DNA of 34,709 nucleotides from Streptomyces phyllanthi. Lineage in GTDB: Bacteria; Actinomycetota; Actinomycetes; Streptomycetales; Streptomycetaceae. The notes under the pieces are model-generated. The model had not been told where the DNA came from, ran no database searches, and saw nothing but the letters and a program-made list of their open reading frames with translations. The DNA is taken from positions 1-34,709 of the forward strand of contig NZ_VJZE01000045.1 in NCBI RefSeq assembly GCF_009377205.1. The letters are read 5' to 3'. Made by a program: the position numbers and the translations under genes. Below, one piece after another: positions 34,677 through 34,709 of the stretch (the stretch's first letter is position 1; every line of letters starts with the position of its first letter).

Positions 34677-34709
34677 CCGAGCCGTGCCCTCCCCGGCCCA
34701 CCACTCCCC

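Overview
The window comes from a high-GC actinomycete, most likely a Streptomyces. Coding regions have GC-rich third positions, GTG and TTG starts are common, a mycothiol-type formaldehyde dehydrogenase is present, and one intergenic element resembles a short repeat common in Streptomyces. Apart from a truncated gene at the left edge, about 29 kb forms one catabolic locus taking choline and glycine betaine to pyruvate. A smaller accessory cluster lies at the right end.

Layout: 3-530 is the end of an exported or kinase-tail protein. glyA-sdaA (1108-3828) converts glycine to serine and serine to pyruvate. folD (4006-4866, minus) interconverts one-carbon folates and lies downstream of a frameshifted remnant of a GcvT-domain dehydrogenase. 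A dimethylglycine/sarcosine dehydrogenase-like flavoprotein (5503-8007) is followed by its own etfB-etfA pair and, past a transposase remnant, a membrane Fe-S oxidoreductase with an unusual SLFD-repeat tail (10195-12939). A GntR repressor follows (13160-13831). On the minus strand come betB-proV-proW-proX (19767 to 14179), then purU (plus), betA and a MetF-like reductase (minus), and an IclR regulator (plus). Next are a Rieske oxygenase, a ferredoxin reductase and a Rieske ferredoxin, and then S-(hydroxymethyl)mycothiol dehydrogenase with an MBL hydrolase. The right end (29.3-34.7 kb) holds two fused tautomerase-family proteins, an AidB-like acyl-CoA dehydrogenase, a PaaX-like and a TetR regulator, and a zinc alcohol dehydrogenase.

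Inferred pathway: ProVWX imports betaine or choline. BetA and BetB oxidise choline to betaine. The three-component Rieske system demethylates betaine to dimethylglycine and releases formaldehyde, which the mycothiol enzymes oxidise. The GcvT-domain flavoprotein demethylates dimethylglycine (and perhaps sarcosine) onto tetrahydrofolate and passes electrons through EtfBA to the membrane Fe-S protein and quinone. FolD, PurU and the MetF-like protein balance folates. GlyA and SdaA end at pyruvate.

The most striking signal is regulatory. Eight promoters (glyA, betB, purU, betA, iclR, Rieske oxygenase, Rieske ferredoxin, mycothiol dehydrogenase) each carry two directly abutting 19-bp imperfect palindromes of the form nnTTGCG-n5-CGCAACn, an apparent IclR operator. 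The dehydrogenase/ETF operon lacks it. A different motif (A-A/G-CTG-A/G-TATA) is shared there with the gntR promoter. A third motif, 18 bp and paired at exactly 35-bp spacing, links the two tautomerase promoters to the TetR gene. These operator assignments rest on reading the sequence and are untested.
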